A stretch of 64,000 nt of DNA from Bacillota bacterium (GCA_023426245.1 JAFABB010000036.1:41809-105808), one strand, 5' to 3'. Shown: positions 18,730 through 28,116, counted from the first letter of the stretch. Notes: a model not told the origin generated them from the sequence alone. Numbers and translations are program-made.

Positions 18730-19434
18730 ATGCGTTTTCCATTAAATAAACGTATTGTTTTTTTAAAAATTCCCCCTTATCGGAGACGACGGTTTAATAC
18801 CTTTACTTTTTTAGGGGTACTTCTTTTACTGTTGGTGCTATGTTATTATATAGTTGATTTTAGAATCCGTCCTACGCTTCATCACTTAGCCGAGGCAGAG
18901 GCGCAGATTATAGCTACCCGGGCAATCAATGAAGCTATCCGTTCAAATATTTGTCCGGATATTAGCTATGAAAATTTGATAAAAACCCAATTAGGCACGG
19001 ATGGAAAAGTCACCATGATCCAACCAAACACCGGGGAAATCAACCGGATTTCTTCCGAGGCTACTTTAGCAGTACAGAAACGGTTGCAAAATTTACCCAA
19101 ATTGACGGTTAAAATACCGGTCAGTCAAGTAATCGGTTCCAGGATTATGGCGGGCTTTGGACCGGATATCCTAGTGAAGGTTTCGCCTATTGGTTTTGTA
19201 GAGAGCAGCATGAATGATTCTTTTGACCAGGCCGGAATCAACCAGGTCCGGCACAGGATTTATTTAACAGTAAGGGCGATGGTTAAGATGGTGGTGCCCT
19301 TGGGTGACCGGGAGGTCCAAGTAAGTACCGATGTTCCTCTAACAGAGGCGATTATTGTTGGAGAAGTACCCAATGTGTATGTGGGAAACGGGGCCGGCGT
19401 AATATTACCGGGGACTTCTTTGAAAAAAAACTGA
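18730..19434 (+). CDS. yunB: Sporulation protein YunB
   Basis: A mother-cell sporulation protein of about 234 residues. It has a basic N-terminus and one membrane helix (about residues 27-45), followed by an extracytoplasmic domain with the family patterns FRIRPTLHHLAEAEAQ, ATRAINEAI and PNVYVGNG near the end. Known YunB proteins are sigma-E controlled and needed for normal spore formation in B. subtilis. It is the clearest marker in this window that the host forms spores. GGAAAGG lies 11 bases before the ATG. It is monocistronic here. Confidence 0.9.
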   Translation: MRFPLNKRIVFLKIPPYRRRRFNTFTFLGVLLLLLVLCYYIVDFRIRPTLHHLAEAEAQIIATRAINEAIRSNICPDISYENLIKTQLGTDGKVTMIQPNTGEINRISSEATLAVQKRLQNLPKLTVKIPVSQVIGSRIMAGFGPDILVKVSPIGFVESSMNDSFDQAGINQVRHRIYLTVRAMVKMVVPLGDREVQVSTDVPLTEAIIVGEVPNVYVGNGAGVILPGTSLKKN

Positions 19435-19630
19435 AAAATTATATTCTTGGATAATATAGACTAATAATCATTGAAAATGGAAATTAAAACTCGCTAACCG
19501 TCACTTGGAAATTTCGAAGGAATATTGACCAAAATGGTAAAGAGAATGGGCGCGAACTGGAAAAAAGTCTTTTATTAACGTACCCGCCTATCCTAAGAAC
19601 ATAATTATTGGTTGAAGGGAACAATATAAA

Positions 19631-20302
19631 GTGGCAATAAAAAACAACTTGGAAATTCTAAACGAACTTGACCCATATATTCAAATCGCCAGGGGTTTTT
19701 ATCGAACTGGCCCTGCTCACGATTTTACCCATATAGAAAGGGTATTGAATTTAGCCCTTAAAATTGGAGCGAGCGAAGGGGCTGATTTAAGAATTATCGG
19801 AATTGCTGCCTTATTCCATGATATTGGCCGGGAGTCTGAAGAAAAAAGCGGGGGTATTATTTGTCATGCTGCGGCCAGTAGCGAGATGACAGCTGGAATT
19901 TTAGCCGATCTCCATGAAGATTCCGCTCAAATTCAAGCGATATGTGAATGTATTGCTACCCACCGTTTCCGGGACAACAACCCACCCCGGAGTCTGGAAG
20001 CAAAGTGCTTATACGATGCAGATAAATTGGATTCCTTGGGAGCGATCGGTGTGGCCCGGGCTTATTTGTGGCTCGGGGAACATGGTGGTAATGTTTATTG
20101 TAAGCGTAGCGAGTGGGAAAAAATTCCACGCACCAGTGACCGTCCAGAAGATGATTCCCTGCAAAGAGAATGGCATATCAAGCTTAAGTTTATCCCGGAG
20201 CGTTTGTTTACAGAAACAGCTAAAAAACTTGCCCTTAAAAGAAGTGCCACGATGGAAAAGTTTATGACCATATTAGAATCTGAAGTGAATGGGGAAGAAT
20301 AG
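19631..20302 (+). CDS. HD-domain phosphohydrolase
   Basis: A cytoplasmic metal-dependent phosphohydrolase of the HD superfamily, 223 residues, starting at GTG with GAAGGG upstream. Metal ligands are visible as His34 (DFTHIERV), His63-Asp64 (LFHDIGRE) and a later Asp in YDADKLDSLG; HAAASS and ATHRF are further family patterns. It resembles the uncharacterised YedJ/YpgQ-type HD proteins, some of which hydrolyse nucleotides or pyrophosphate bonds. The substrate is not predictable. The M20 peptidase follows 77 bases later and may be co-transcribed. Confidence 0.88.
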   Translation: MAIKNNLEILNELDPYIQIARGFYRTGPAHDFTHIERVLNLALKIGASEGADLRIIGIAALFHDIGRESEEKSGGIICHAAASSEMTAGILADLHEDSAQIQAICECIATHRFRDNNPPRSLEAKCLYDADKLDSLGAIGVARAYLWLGEHGGNVYCKRSEWEKIPRTSDRPEDDSLQREWHIKLKFIPERLFTETAKKLALKRSATMEKFMTILESEVNGEE

Positions 20303-20379
20303 AGAAATCATTGGTTGTTAGTAATTCCTTATTTGTTGATTTGATGGACTTGGATATATGTTTATTGGGAGATGTAGGA

Positions 20380-21699
20380 ATGGACATAAATTGGAAACGT
20401 ATTGGGGAAGAGACTACCGATCTTTTGCGAAGTTTAATCCGGATTAATACCACCAACCCTCCGGGGAATGAGATTTTAACTGCATCTTTCATTAAAACAT
20501 TGCTGGAACGGGAAGGAATACCTGTCGAAATTTATGAGTCCGCGCCAAGGCGTGGTAACTTAGTAGCCCGTCTAGTCGGGGATGGTTCCCGTAAGCCCAT
20601 GATGATGCTTTCACATATGGATGTTGTCGCCGCAAATTCAAATCAATGGAGTTTGGATCCCTTTGCGGGAATTATTGATGGCGGGTATATCTGGGGAAGA
20701 GGCGCTCTTGATATGAAGGGCATGCTGGCGATGGAACTGATGACATTGATTTTATATAAAAGAAGTGGACAAGTTCCTGGGCGGGAACTGATTTTAGTGG
20801 CAGCTGCTGATGAAGAAGTCGGTGGTTTGTATGGCATTAACTGGCTGATGAGTCAAGGGATCCCCGGCTTGAATGATGTTGAGTTCGTTATTAATGAAGG
20901 AGGGACAGGGTTTATCCAGAATGAAAAGCCGATTTTTACTTGCCAAAATGCGGAAAAAGGACTGTTGTGGGTTAAACTCGCGATATCCGGAACACCGGGA
21001 CACGCTTCAATGCCTTCCAAAGATAATGCGATTGTACAAATGAATAAGATTATCGGACGAATTGCCCGCCATAGAGAACCTATGAAACTTTGTGCGACCA
21101 GTCGAGGCTTTTTAAGCCAGATAGCAATGGAACACGGGGTAAAGCTGCCGAGTATTCCGGAAAGCCTGGACTATACTTTAAAACTATTTGCCAACCGTCA
21201 TTTTAATAGGGAACGTTCGGTTCAAGGGATGTTATATAATACGATCTCCCCCACCATCTTACAGGCGGGGATGAAAACCAATGTTCTCCCGGAACAATGT
21301 GAACTAACTCTGGATTGTCGTTTAGTCCCAGGCGAAACTCCGGAACATTTTTTGGAAGAAATCCGGAACATCATGAATGATTCCAGAGTTACCTGTGAAG
21401 TTCTACAATCGGCGCCTCCTTCAGAATCACCCGTGGATACGGAGCTTTTTAGGATTATGCGCCAAGTGGTGCAACAAATGAACCCAGGAAGCGATGTTTT
21501 ACCTTATTTATCAACCCTGGCCACAGATTCCCGTTATTTTCGGCAAAAGGGAATAACCAGCTATGGTTTCATACCTATATTAATTTCCGAAACGGAGTTG
21601 CAACGGATGCATGGAGTCGATGAGCGACTTTCCCTTGCTAACTTGGAAATGGGAACTAGGATCTTGTACCAGGTAATACAACAGATCAGTCGCCATTAG
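20380..21699 (+). CDS. M20-family metallopeptidase (ArgE/DapE/aminoacylase-like)
   Basis: A cytoplasmic dizinc hydrolase, 439 residues. Conserved motifs are LSHMDVV (zinc His, Asp), GRGALDMKG (bridging Asp), DEEVGG (catalytic and ligand Glu) and TDSRYFR near the C-terminus. The inserted dimerisation domain contains the usual GTPGHASMPSKDNA segment. ATG 20380 has GGGAGATG upstream; the frame is open further up to a TTG at 20311, but those residues are not family-like. Members cleave acyl-amino acids or dipeptides. The exact substrate is open. Confidence 0.9.
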   Translation: MDINWKRIGEETTDLLRSLIRINTTNPPGNEILTASFIKTLLEREGIPVEIYESAPRRGNLVARLVGDGSRKPMMMLSHMDVVAANSNQWSLDPFAGIIDGGYIWGRGALDMKGMLAMELMTLILYKRSGQVPGRELILVAAADEEVGGLYGINWLMSQGIPGLNDVEFVINEGGTGFIQNEKPIFTCQNAEKGLLWVKLAISGTPGHASMPSKDNAIVQMNKIIGRIARHREPMKLCATSRGFLSQIAMEHGVKLPSIPESLDYTLKLFANRHFNRERSVQGMLYNTISPTILQAGMKTNVLPEQCELTLDCRLVPGETPEHFLEEIRNIMNDSRVTCEVLQSAPPSESPVDTELFRIMRQVVQQMNPGSDVLPYLSTLATDSRYFRQKGITSYGFIPILISETELQRMHGVDERLSLANLEMGTRILYQVIQQISRH

Positions 21700-21788
21700 G
21701 TAATCAATTTAAAATCGGCAGCAAAAGCAAGATATAAGTGAAAATCTTCATTGGTTTTGGGCCCGGATGGCCGGTTTATTGAGTTTGC

Positions 21789-22328
21789 TTAAGGAGCCAA
21801 TTGGATAATCAATAAACCATATATGATCCCGATAAGACCACCGACGATTACATCCGATGGGTAATGACTTCGGAGGTAGATTCTAGAACAGGCTACGACA
21901 AGTGCCCAGGAGCAGAGAAAAATACCTAACGGGAGCCACCATTGAAGCGTTAAAATCGTAGCGGAAAAGTTATTTGCAGAATGGGAGGATGGAAAAGAGT
22001 ACCGTCCCAGATCCTTCCAAAAGTTTCCTTTCGGTGGACCACCCCCATTCGGACGGATTCTTTTTGTAAATGCTTTGATCAGGTTGCAGGTCTGGTCGCT
22101 TACAATGATAGCGATTAATAGAATACTAATTCGAATACGTATAAGAGGAGTTCCCATTATTAATAAGGTTATGATAATAACAACTGCAAAATGCCTCCAA
22201 TAGGGAGGATGAGAGAAAAAAGACATGATAGCAGTGACCCAGGGATTATTATGTTTTTCCCTCAGTAATTCTATTATTTTTTGATCAAACCGTTGAACCC
22301 GGTCAATGAATTTACTTATCAAATTCAT
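21789..22328 (-). CDS. PAP2-family membrane phosphatase (undecaprenyl-diphosphatase-like)
   Basis: An integral membrane phosphatase, 179 residues with about five helices. The three PAP2 motifs are complete: KAFTKRIRP, FPSSHSAN and SRIYLRSHYPSD. Such small proteins dephosphorylate undecaprenyl diphosphate or phosphatidylglycerol phosphate at the outer face of the cytoplasmic membrane. The AT-rich 221 bases between it and rfaE2 are a divergent promoter region in which I see no further gene. Confidence 0.9.
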   Translation of the reverse strand: MNLISKFIDRVQRFDQKIIELLREKHNNPWVTAIMSFFSHPPYWRHFAVVIIITLLIMGTPLIRIRISILLIAIIVSDQTCNLIKAFTKRIRPNGGGPPKGNFWKDLGRYSFPSSHSANNFSATILTLQWWLPLGIFLCSWALVVACSRIYLRSHYPSDVIVGGLIGIIYGLLIIQLAP

Positions 22329-22549
22329 TTGTTACCTTAAATTTTTATTTAGCTTTATCTTTTTATTTGGAAATATGCAAACTGAACCATAAACTCAGGT
22401 TTAAAATATAAATCATGAGAAATGCTTGTAAAATTCTCAAAGATATGGTAATCATTCTATATTTTAATATTAAATGATTAAACTTTGTTGATAAAGAAAT
22501 TAATGTTTAATAAAAAAGTATTAAAGTAGGAGCGAAAGAACAAATAGGC

Positions 22550-23020
22550 TTGATTTTGGAGAGGAATCAATTAAGTGACCATGCTGAAAAATGGCGACGC
22601 CAGAATCTCAAAGTGGTTTTAACGAATGGTTGTTTTGATATCCTGCATGTTGGTCATTTACGAACTTTTAAAGAAGCTAAAACTAAAGGCGATATTTTGG
22701 TGGTTGGCCTCAATAGCGACCAGTCCATTCGAAGTTTAAAAGGGCCAACCCGCCCGATTATTTCACAGGATGACCGTTTGGAACTTTTGGCTGCTTTGGA
22801 ACCTATCGATTATGTGACTTTATTTGATGAGGCTACAGCAATCCATTTAATTGAACTCGTTAGGCCCCAAGTATATGTTAAGGGTGGAGACTATACTCTA
22901 GACACCCTTCCTGAAAAAGACGTAATACTCCGTTACCGGGTTGAAGTTAAATTTATCCCCTTGGTTCCCGGTATTTCAACTACGGAAATGATTAAAAGAA
23001 TAAGATCTGCAAAAATATAA
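22550..23020 (+). CDS. rfaE2: D-glycero-beta-D-manno-heptose 1-phosphate adenylyltransferase
   Basis: Transfers AMP to heptose 1-phosphate to make ADP-heptose or its relatives; it corresponds to the C-terminal half of HldE. The protein is 156 residues with the nucleotidyltransferase core LTNGCFDILHVGHL (HxGH motif), VVGLNSDQSIRSLKGPTRPI and the C-terminal VPGISTTEMIKRI. The start is uncertain: TTG 22550 is the first reasonable codon, but the GGAG upstream is 17 bases away. ADP-heptose feeds lipopolysaccharide or S-layer glycans, so the gene fits a diderm or glycosylated surface. No other heptose genes are in this window. Confidence 0.88.
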   Translation: MILERNQLSDHAEKWRRQNLKVVLTNGCFDILHVGHLRTFKEAKTKGDILVVGLNSDQSIRSLKGPTRPIISQDDRLELLAALEPIDYVTLFDEATAIHLIELVRPQVYVKGGDYTLDTLPEKDVILRYRVEVKFIPLVPGISTTEMIKRIRSAKI

Positions 23021-23210
23021 TTTTCGTTCCAATAATTATAGCAAGGGTGATTTGTGCATAGATTTAAGACAATACAGCGGTGCTGAAAGTGGTTTTGAAG
23101 GCCGAACGGCTATTAAAAAACCAGGCGATTTTCGGAAACAGCAATTGCTTTGATTTGTAGAGCAATTCGTTCCCAAAACAGCCCGGCACAGTATAAAATC
23201 TATTTCATAA

Positions 23211-24296
23211 TTACTCCCCAAATTCAACTCCGATGCTTTTGGCGATGTGAATAAGTTCACTGTCCGCAGGTACGGTTTTCAATTGTCCAACGGCATCTTC
23301 TATGGGTACAGCACCGATTTCATTACCTTGCAAACTTACCATCATACCGTAGTTACCTTTTTTGATCAATTCAACGGCAGCAACTCCATAGCGAGTGGAC
23401 AAAATTCGGTCGTAAGGTATGGGCCTCCCACCCCGTTGTAAGTGTCCTAAGACAGTTACCCGGGAATCAATACCGGTTATTTCTGTCAAATCACCAGCGA
23501 TTTTTTGACCAATGCCGCCCAGACGGATTGGATCGGGACTGTCTTTAACTACTTGACTGACTACTATGGAGCCGCCTTTGGGTTTAGCCCCTTCGGCAAC
23601 CACCACAATACTGAAATTTTTGCCTGCTTTTTGACGCTCCAGAGCTTTACCTGCTATTTTTTGAATATCGTAAGGAATTTCCGGAATGATGATCATATCG
23701 GCGCCTCCGGCAATTCCTGATTCCAGAGCAATCCAACCGGCATATCTTCCCATTACTTCAAGCACCATAATCCGGTGATGGGATTCGGCTGTGGTATGCA
23801 GTTTGTCAAGAGCTTCGGTTGCAGTATCTACAGCAGTCATAAAGCCAAAAGTGAAATCGGTTGCGGATAAATCGTTATCAATCGTTTTCGGAACCGCCAC
23901 AACATTTAGCCCTTTACGCGCAAAATCACGAGCGCTGGTTAAAGTACCATCACCGCCGATTAGAACCATGGCTTCGATACAGTGGGAGCTTATATTTTCC
24001 ATAACTTGATCCGATTTATCCATGTAAGTTACAATGCCATTTTCTTCAACTCTAAAATTAAAGGGATTGTCCCGGTTGGAAGATCCTAAAATGGTACCGC
24101 CACGATCCAGAATGCCGGATGCCTTAGAAATATCGAGCCTAACCCATTCATCCAGAACCAGGCCGTGATATCCATCTTTGAAGCCTATAACTTCATAATT
24201 ATACTTGCAGACGGCAGTTTTGACCACTGCTCGTAAAACAGCGTTCAATCCCGGGCAATCCCCGCCCCCAGTGATTACACCTATTTTTTTCAACAT
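23211..24296 (-). CDS. pfkA: 6-phosphofructokinase (group III type)
   Basis: Phosphorylates fructose 6-phosphate in glycolysis; 361 residues from ATG 24296, which has GGAAGGGAG nine bases upstream. Visible motifs are ITGGGDCPGLNA (phosphoryl donor loop), IGGDGTLTSA, PKTIDNDLS with catalytic Asp and VLGHLQRGG. The combination matters: GGDG (Gly) is the ATP-type residue, whereas Lys in PKTIDND is typical of pyrophosphate enzymes. Enzymes with this mix in actinomycetes use ATP, so ATP is the better guess. Fructose made by the mannose pathway would enter here after phosphorylation. Confidence 0.92.
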   Translation of the reverse strand: MLKKIGVITGGGDCPGLNAVLRAVVKTAVCKYNYEVIGFKDGYHGLVLDEWVRLDISKASGILDRGGTILGSSNRDNPFNFRVEENGIVTYMDKSDQVMENISSHCIEAMVLIGGDGTLTSARDFARKGLNVVAVPKTIDNDLSATDFTFGFMTAVDTATEALDKLHTTAESHHRIMVLEVMGRYAGWIALESGIAGGADMIIIPEIPYDIQKIAGKALERQKAGKNFSIVVVAEGAKPKGGSIVVSQVVKDSPDPIRLGGIGQKIAGDLTEITGIDSRVTVLGHLQRGGRPIPYDRILSTRYGVAAVELIKKGNYGMMVSLQGNEIGAVPIEDAVGQLKTVPADSELIHIAKSIGVEFGE

Positions 24297-24589
24297 AATC
24301 CGGCTCCCTTCCAAAGCCTTAATAATTGATTGTGAAAATCGAGGATAAATGGTCTATTATTGTAATAAGATTATTATTTCGTGTCTGTCTTTGGAAATAC
24401 CTCCCATAAAATTGGAAATATTTACGGTGGTCACAAAATACGGTATACAAGGATCGTGTAAAATACAGTCCGGTCATCAGCAAATTGCAGGAAAATAGAG
24501 CCTTTGAGTGGTAGGGTAATCTATATTTTTGTATAATGGGACCGGGGAAAATGCTATTATAGCCGGTAGCAGCTTAGCTATAGTGAAAT

Positions 24590-25054
24590 CCGGTTATTAT
24601 TCCAACCGATGAGGCTAAAGGTTTTAAGATGACGGCTGAACAAATCCGGGCTGCTATTACAGATAAAACAGTGGCGCTTATTTTAAATAGCCCTTCCAAT
24701 CCCACGGGTGCAGTTTATAACCGTCAGGAATTGGAAGCTATTGCGGCTGTGGCGGTGGAGAAGAATGTTATTGTGGTTTCGGATGAGATTTATGAAAAAT
24801 TAATTTATGAAGGAGAACATGTTAGCATTGCCAGTCTAAACCCGCAAATCAAGGAGTTGACAATTATTGTCAACCGAGTTTCCAAAACCTTTGCGATGAC
24901 TGGTTGGCGAATCGGGTACGCTGTGGGGGATTCCAAAGTTATTAAAACCATTAGTGGTTTCGGTGCTCCAGAATATTTTCGTTTATCTTAAGCCACCTCT
25001 TTTGAAAAAATTGAAAAGGGACTTTCCCGGATTGCTAAGTTCGTTGAAAATTAA
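24590..25054 (+). pseudogene. Decayed class I aminotransferase (aspartate aminotransferase-like)
   Basis: A remnant of a PLP-dependent aminotransferase. Similarity begins at PVIIPTDEAKGFK, before any start codon, and runs through NSPSNPTGAVY, VVSDEIYEKL and the PLP-lysine region SKTFAMTGWRIGY. About 160 N-terminal residues are missing. After TISGF the sequence jumps straight to the C-terminal GAPEYFRLS, so an internal block of roughly 100 residues or more is deleted. A TAA at 24989 replaces the expected Tyr codon, and the reading frame then continues in family-like sequence (ATSFEKIEKGLSRIAKF) to 25054. It cannot make an active enzyme. Confidence 0.85.
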
Positions 25055-25070
25055 CTAATGATTACCGGAT

Positions 25071-25118
25071 TTCATAAAGAAGTGGCTGCCCCGTTCAAAG
25101 CAGCCACTTCTTTATGAA
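25071..25118. terminator. Strong bidirectional hairpin terminator
   Basis: A perfect stem of about 18-19 bases (core ATAAAGAAGTGGCTGC, 25074-25089, with its complement at 25100-25115) closes a 10-base loop. It lies between the aminotransferase remnant and the 3' end of luxS, and can stop transcription from either side. The run of T is weak on both strands. Confidence 0.75.
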
Positions 25119-25173
25119 TATGCGAAAAAAACTACATTTCAATTCGCCGCTGTGCGGCAAAAAGAAAAATGGT

Positions 25174-25656
25174 CTACTTTACTTGCCGGTTTATATTGAT
25201 TAAATCTTTTTCCGGCACACTTAAGAAGCGGGAAGCCCATAATTGGGCCGAGTCCAAATCATGTTCAAGATAATTGCCGCATTCTTTCCGGACGGCGCCG
25301 GGAATCGGTTCGGAAAATTGAACCACATCACGCAAGGCCTTGCAAACCAGACTAGCCACCCAGGAAGCCTCTTTGTCGTGACAGAATGTAAAATAGAAGC
25401 CAGTCCGGCATCCCATGGGAGAAATATCAATCAGTTCGTCGGTATATTTGCGGGTAAATGTAGCGAAAAGATGTTCCAAAGTATGGAGAGCGTCATTGGG
25501 AATATACTTTTGGTTGGGTTGGGCGAAACGGACATCAAATTTCGAGACCACACATTCCGGGAATCTGGAGTCGACCTGCATCACTTTAGCTTTCCGGATA
25601 TAGGGAGCCACGACTTGGTCGTGGTCCAGTTCAAAAGATTCTACTTTGGGATTCAT
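25174..25656 (-). CDS. luxS: S-ribosylhomocysteine lyase (autoinducer-2 synthase)
   Basis: Splits S-ribosylhomocysteine into homocysteine and DPD, the precursor of AI-2. It is 160 residues. Metal ligands are in ALHTLEHLFA (His58 and His62) and the C-terminal KECGNYLEHDL Cys; the catalytic Cys lies in PMGCRTGFY. I start at ATG 25656, since AGAGGT sits 7 bases upstream; a GTG at 25665 has no such site. It overlaps the end of the nucleosidase gene by 26 bases, so the two steps of SAH recycling are encoded in one transcript. Confidence 0.97.
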   Translation of the reverse strand: MNPKVESFELDHDQVVAPYIRKAKVMQVDSRFPECVVSKFDVRFAQPNQKYIPNDALHTLEHLFATFTRKYTDELIDISPMGCRTGFYFTFCHDKEASWVASLVCKALRDVVQFSEPIPGAVRKECGNYLEHDLDSAQLWASRFLSVPEKDLININRQVK

Positions 25657-26383
25657 TAACAACACCTCTGTTTTTTTCAGATTGTTCTTTGATTACTTCC
25701 ATCAAATGGATAAGAAAATCGGAACAGCGTTCAGCCGCCAATACTTTAAAATTATTATACATTTCCAAGGTATCACTATCTGAGTTATCCGAGATTGAGC
25801 GGATTATCACGAAAGGAACTCCACAAAGCGAGCATACTTGCGCAACTGCAGCGCCTTCCATTTCGTTGCAGTAAGCACCGAAATCCTGATATAATTGTTT
25901 TTTTCTTTGCGGAGAATTATTAAATTCATCCCCGGTAGCAATCGGTCCTGTGAAGATGTGGTAATCCTTTCCCACGCAACGCGTCATGGCTTTTTTGCAA
26001 AGCTCGATAAAATCAGGATCGGCATCAATAAACCCGTCATCATCTTCTGTAAATGCACCCTGCTTGATTCCAAACGGCGTTAAAATGACATCATATTGAA
26101 TGCAGGATGTGGAGATGACAACATCCCCAATTTTAAGTTCGGGGTGCAAGCCACCGGCAGAACCGATGTTTACGATGCGATCCGGAGAAAAGTTATCAAC
26201 CATCAATTGGGTGCAACGGGCTGCATTGACTTTTCCGACCCCTGCCAAAGCGATTACACAAGGGTGATTTTCGATGCTGCCGCTATAAAACTCAATGCCG
26301 TAAATGGTTGTGGCTTGAATGTCGTTCATTCGGGTCAAAGCCGCATTACGTTCGGTTTCTACAGCTGTGATAATTCCAAGCAT
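25631..26383 (-). CDS. mtnN: 5'-methylthioadenosine/S-adenosylhomocysteine nucleosidase
   Basis: Cleaves SAH and MTA, releasing adenine and the ribosyl thioether used by LuxS. It is 250 residues from ATG 26383 (AGGAGC upstream). Catalytic features are Glu11 near the N-terminus (AVETERN), the NIGSAGGL phosphorylase-like loop, NEMEGAAVAQV and the final acid SISDNSD. It is immediately upstream of and overlapping luxS, forming the activated-methyl cycle pair. The C-terminal tail of about 20 polar residues is longer than usual. Confidence 0.95.
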   Translation of the reverse strand: MLGIITAVETERNAALTRMNDIQATTIYGIEFYSGSIENHPCVIALAGVGKVNAARCTQLMVDNFSPDRIVNIGSAGGLHPELKIGDVVISTSCIQYDVILTPFGIKQGAFTEDDDGFIDADPDFIELCKKAMTRCVGKDYHIFTGPIATGDEFNNSPQRKKQLYQDFGAYCNEMEGAAVAQVCSLCGVPFVIIRSISDNSDSDTLEMYNNFKVLAAERCSDFLIHLMEVIKEQSEKNRGVVNESQSRIF

Positions 26384-26410
26384 GGATAGAAGCTCCTGTC
26401 TATGTTGCAT

Positions 26411-26739
26411 TCTCCTATATTTTAAACATTCTTGAAGATTTTATCATCCGGCGATCTTTTTGTAAAGCATTCGGATAGCGTGGCCCGGCTTATTTTGAAG
26501 ATTATGGCTTGTTCATCTTTCCCAGGGAGACAGGCTATTTAGAAAAACTTTTCGGGAAGGCGGAAAAAGTAGATTATTTTTCTGTTAACAAATCTTCGAG
26601 AAAGGGTTTCATAAACGGTGGGACGAATTAATTTCTTAAGGAACAGGTAAATTGTTCTATGGACGTTTTTTTTATTGGAATTAGATAGGGGAATTACCCA
26701 ATTCAATTTAACAAATACCTATAAATACAGGAGTTCGAA
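26411..26739. other. Intergenic region, possible decayed coding remnant
   Basis: This 329-base stretch separates the divergent mtnN and HAD genes and should hold both promoters. On the plus strand a frame without a start codon stays open from 26479 to 26631 (about 50 codons). It reads like protein (EDYGLFIFPRETGYLEKLFG) but matches no family I recognise. I see no RNA gene or strong hairpin. Confidence 0.3.
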
Positions 26740-27378
26740 ATGGGAAAAATTACAGCCGTTGTTTTTGATTTCGGGGGCGTTCTGATGGACTGGAACCCTC
26801 ATTATCTTTATAAAAAATTCTTTGGAGATAATCCCCAAAAGACCCTGAAATTTTTAAGAGAAGTCGGGTTCGACGAGTGGAACCGGCAATTGGATAAGGG
26901 GCTAACCTTCGCACAAGGAGTAGCCGACTTACGGCAGCGTTTCCCCGCTTATCAGGAATTGATTCAAGCCTATGACCAGCGTTGGGAGGAGACCCTGGCA
27001 GGTTCGATCCAGCCGTCGGTTGATATTTTACGGGAGCTTAAAGAGGAAGGGAAAAAGCGCACGGGTGCGACAAAATTTTCACTTTATGCTTTAACAAACT
27101 GGTCGGCGGAAAAATTCGCAACCATCCGCCATCAATATGAATTTTTTGATTGGTTTGAAGACATTGTAGTTTCAGGTGAGGAAAAATTGATTAAACCGGA
27201 TCCCCGGATTTTTCGTGTATTGTTGCAAAGAAGCCGGCGAACTGCAGCTGAATGTTTATTTATCGATGATTCCTCCACCAATATTGCAGCAGCAAAAGAG
27301 TTGGGTTTTGACACTATTCTTTTTCAATCACCCGATCAATTAAGAAAAGAATTATGTCGCGGAGAATTGCTTCCGTGA
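26740..27378 (+). CDS. HAD-superfamily hydrolase (YihX-like)
   Basis: A cytoplasmic phosphatase of the haloacid dehalogenase superfamily, 212 residues, with a small helical cap. Motif I is DFGGVLMDW with nucleophile Asp10, motif II ALTNWS, motif III Lys in KLIKPDPRIF and motif IV LFIDDSSTNI. Replacement of the second motif-I Asp by Gly (DFGGV) is common in the YihX-like sugar-phosphate phosphatases. The Nudix gene overlaps its end by 25 bases, so both may form a metabolite-cleaning operon. The substrate is not predictable. Confidence 0.9.
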   Translation: MGKITAVVFDFGGVLMDWNPHYLYKKFFGDNPQKTLKFLREVGFDEWNRQLDKGLTFAQGVADLRQRFPAYQELIQAYDQRWEETLAGSIQPSVDILRELKEEGKKRTGATKFSLYALTNWSAEKFATIRHQYEFFDWFEDIVVSGEEKLIKPDPRIFRVLLQRSRRTAAECLFIDDSSTNIAAAKELGFDTILFQSPDQLRKELCRGELLP

Positions 27379-27926
27379 AAGATATTCAATCCGTTAAAGT
27401 TATTGATGATTTTTTGGTTAGCGAGGATGTCCGGTTGCCCCTCTCCGATATGTGGGAGTATCCCGATCTTCAGCGCATCAGTAGTTTGTGTTATTTGGAA
27501 AGTAATGGAAGATTACTGATGCTTCAGCGCAGGAAAGAACCTTTTCAGGGTTTTTGGACGGCACCCGGCGGGAAGCTGGAGCCCTATGAAGATCCAAGGC
27601 AAACGATTATCCGGGAAATATGGGAAGAAACCGGGCTTACTCTGAAAAGACCCACATTGAAGATGATCACCTCAGAAACCGGGGAGGGGCGGGACTACAA
27701 TTGGCTGGTTTTCATATTTCTCGCGCATGACTTTAGTGGTTCTTTAAAGGAAAGTGATGAAGGCACTTTACAATGGGTTCCCAAGTTACATCTATTGGAT
27801 AGTTCCATCCCGGATGTGGATCGCAAATTGCTACCGTTAATTTTTGAAGAGGGGAAACGTTATTTCGTACGGCTAAATTATAATCATCTTCATCAGGTTG
27901 ATACTTTGCAAAGTACTTTGTTGTAA
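27354..27926 (+). CDS. Nudix hydrolase
   Basis: Hydrolyses nucleoside diphosphates linked to another moiety; 190 residues. The Nudix box is intact at GGKLEPYEDPRQ followed by TIIREIWEETGL (G-x5-E-x7-R-E-U-x-E-E-x-G-U). The core resembles MutT/8-oxo-dGTP diphosphatase-type proteins. It starts either at ATG 27354, within the HAD gene, or at GTG 27375, which has CGGAG about 10 bases upstream; the true start is open. The C-terminal 25 residues show no motif. Confidence 0.88.
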   Translation: MSRRIASVKDIQSVKVIDDFLVSEDVRLPLSDMWEYPDLQRISSLCYLESNGRLLMLQRRKEPFQGFWTAPGGKLEPYEDPRQTIIREIWEETGLTLKRPTLKMITSETGEGRDYNWLVFIFLAHDFSGSLKESDEGTLQWVPKLHLLDSSIPDVDRKLLPLIFEEGKRYFVRLNYNHLHQVDTLQSTLL

Positions 27927-28034
27927 CCGGAAAAATTTATAGTTGCTCTGTTACTTGAATCTATTCTATCCGTCAATGAAATTAAACTTCCGCCCAGGTG
28001 CCGGGAGAGCAGATTATTAGTCGGTTATATGTTT

Positions 28035-28064
28035 TTGGCTAAAACTGGATCTCTATTATATTAT
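28035..28064 (+). promoter_or_regulatory. Candidate sigma-A promoter
   Basis: TTGGCT and TATTAT are 18 bases apart and lie about 50 bases before the HAD gene at 28117. They are good matches to the -35 and -10 consensus in an otherwise gene-free 190-base gap. Confidence 0.45.
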
Positions 28065-28116
28065 TTGGTATGATATTAGTAAGTTTTAAAAATAGTCGAA
28101 TCGAATGAGAAATTAA

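Noticed and set aside
26479..26631. Open frame of about 50 codons between mtnN and the HAD gene
   Set aside because: It has no start codon and no recognisable family. It may be a decayed remnant, but the evidence is too thin to call a gene.
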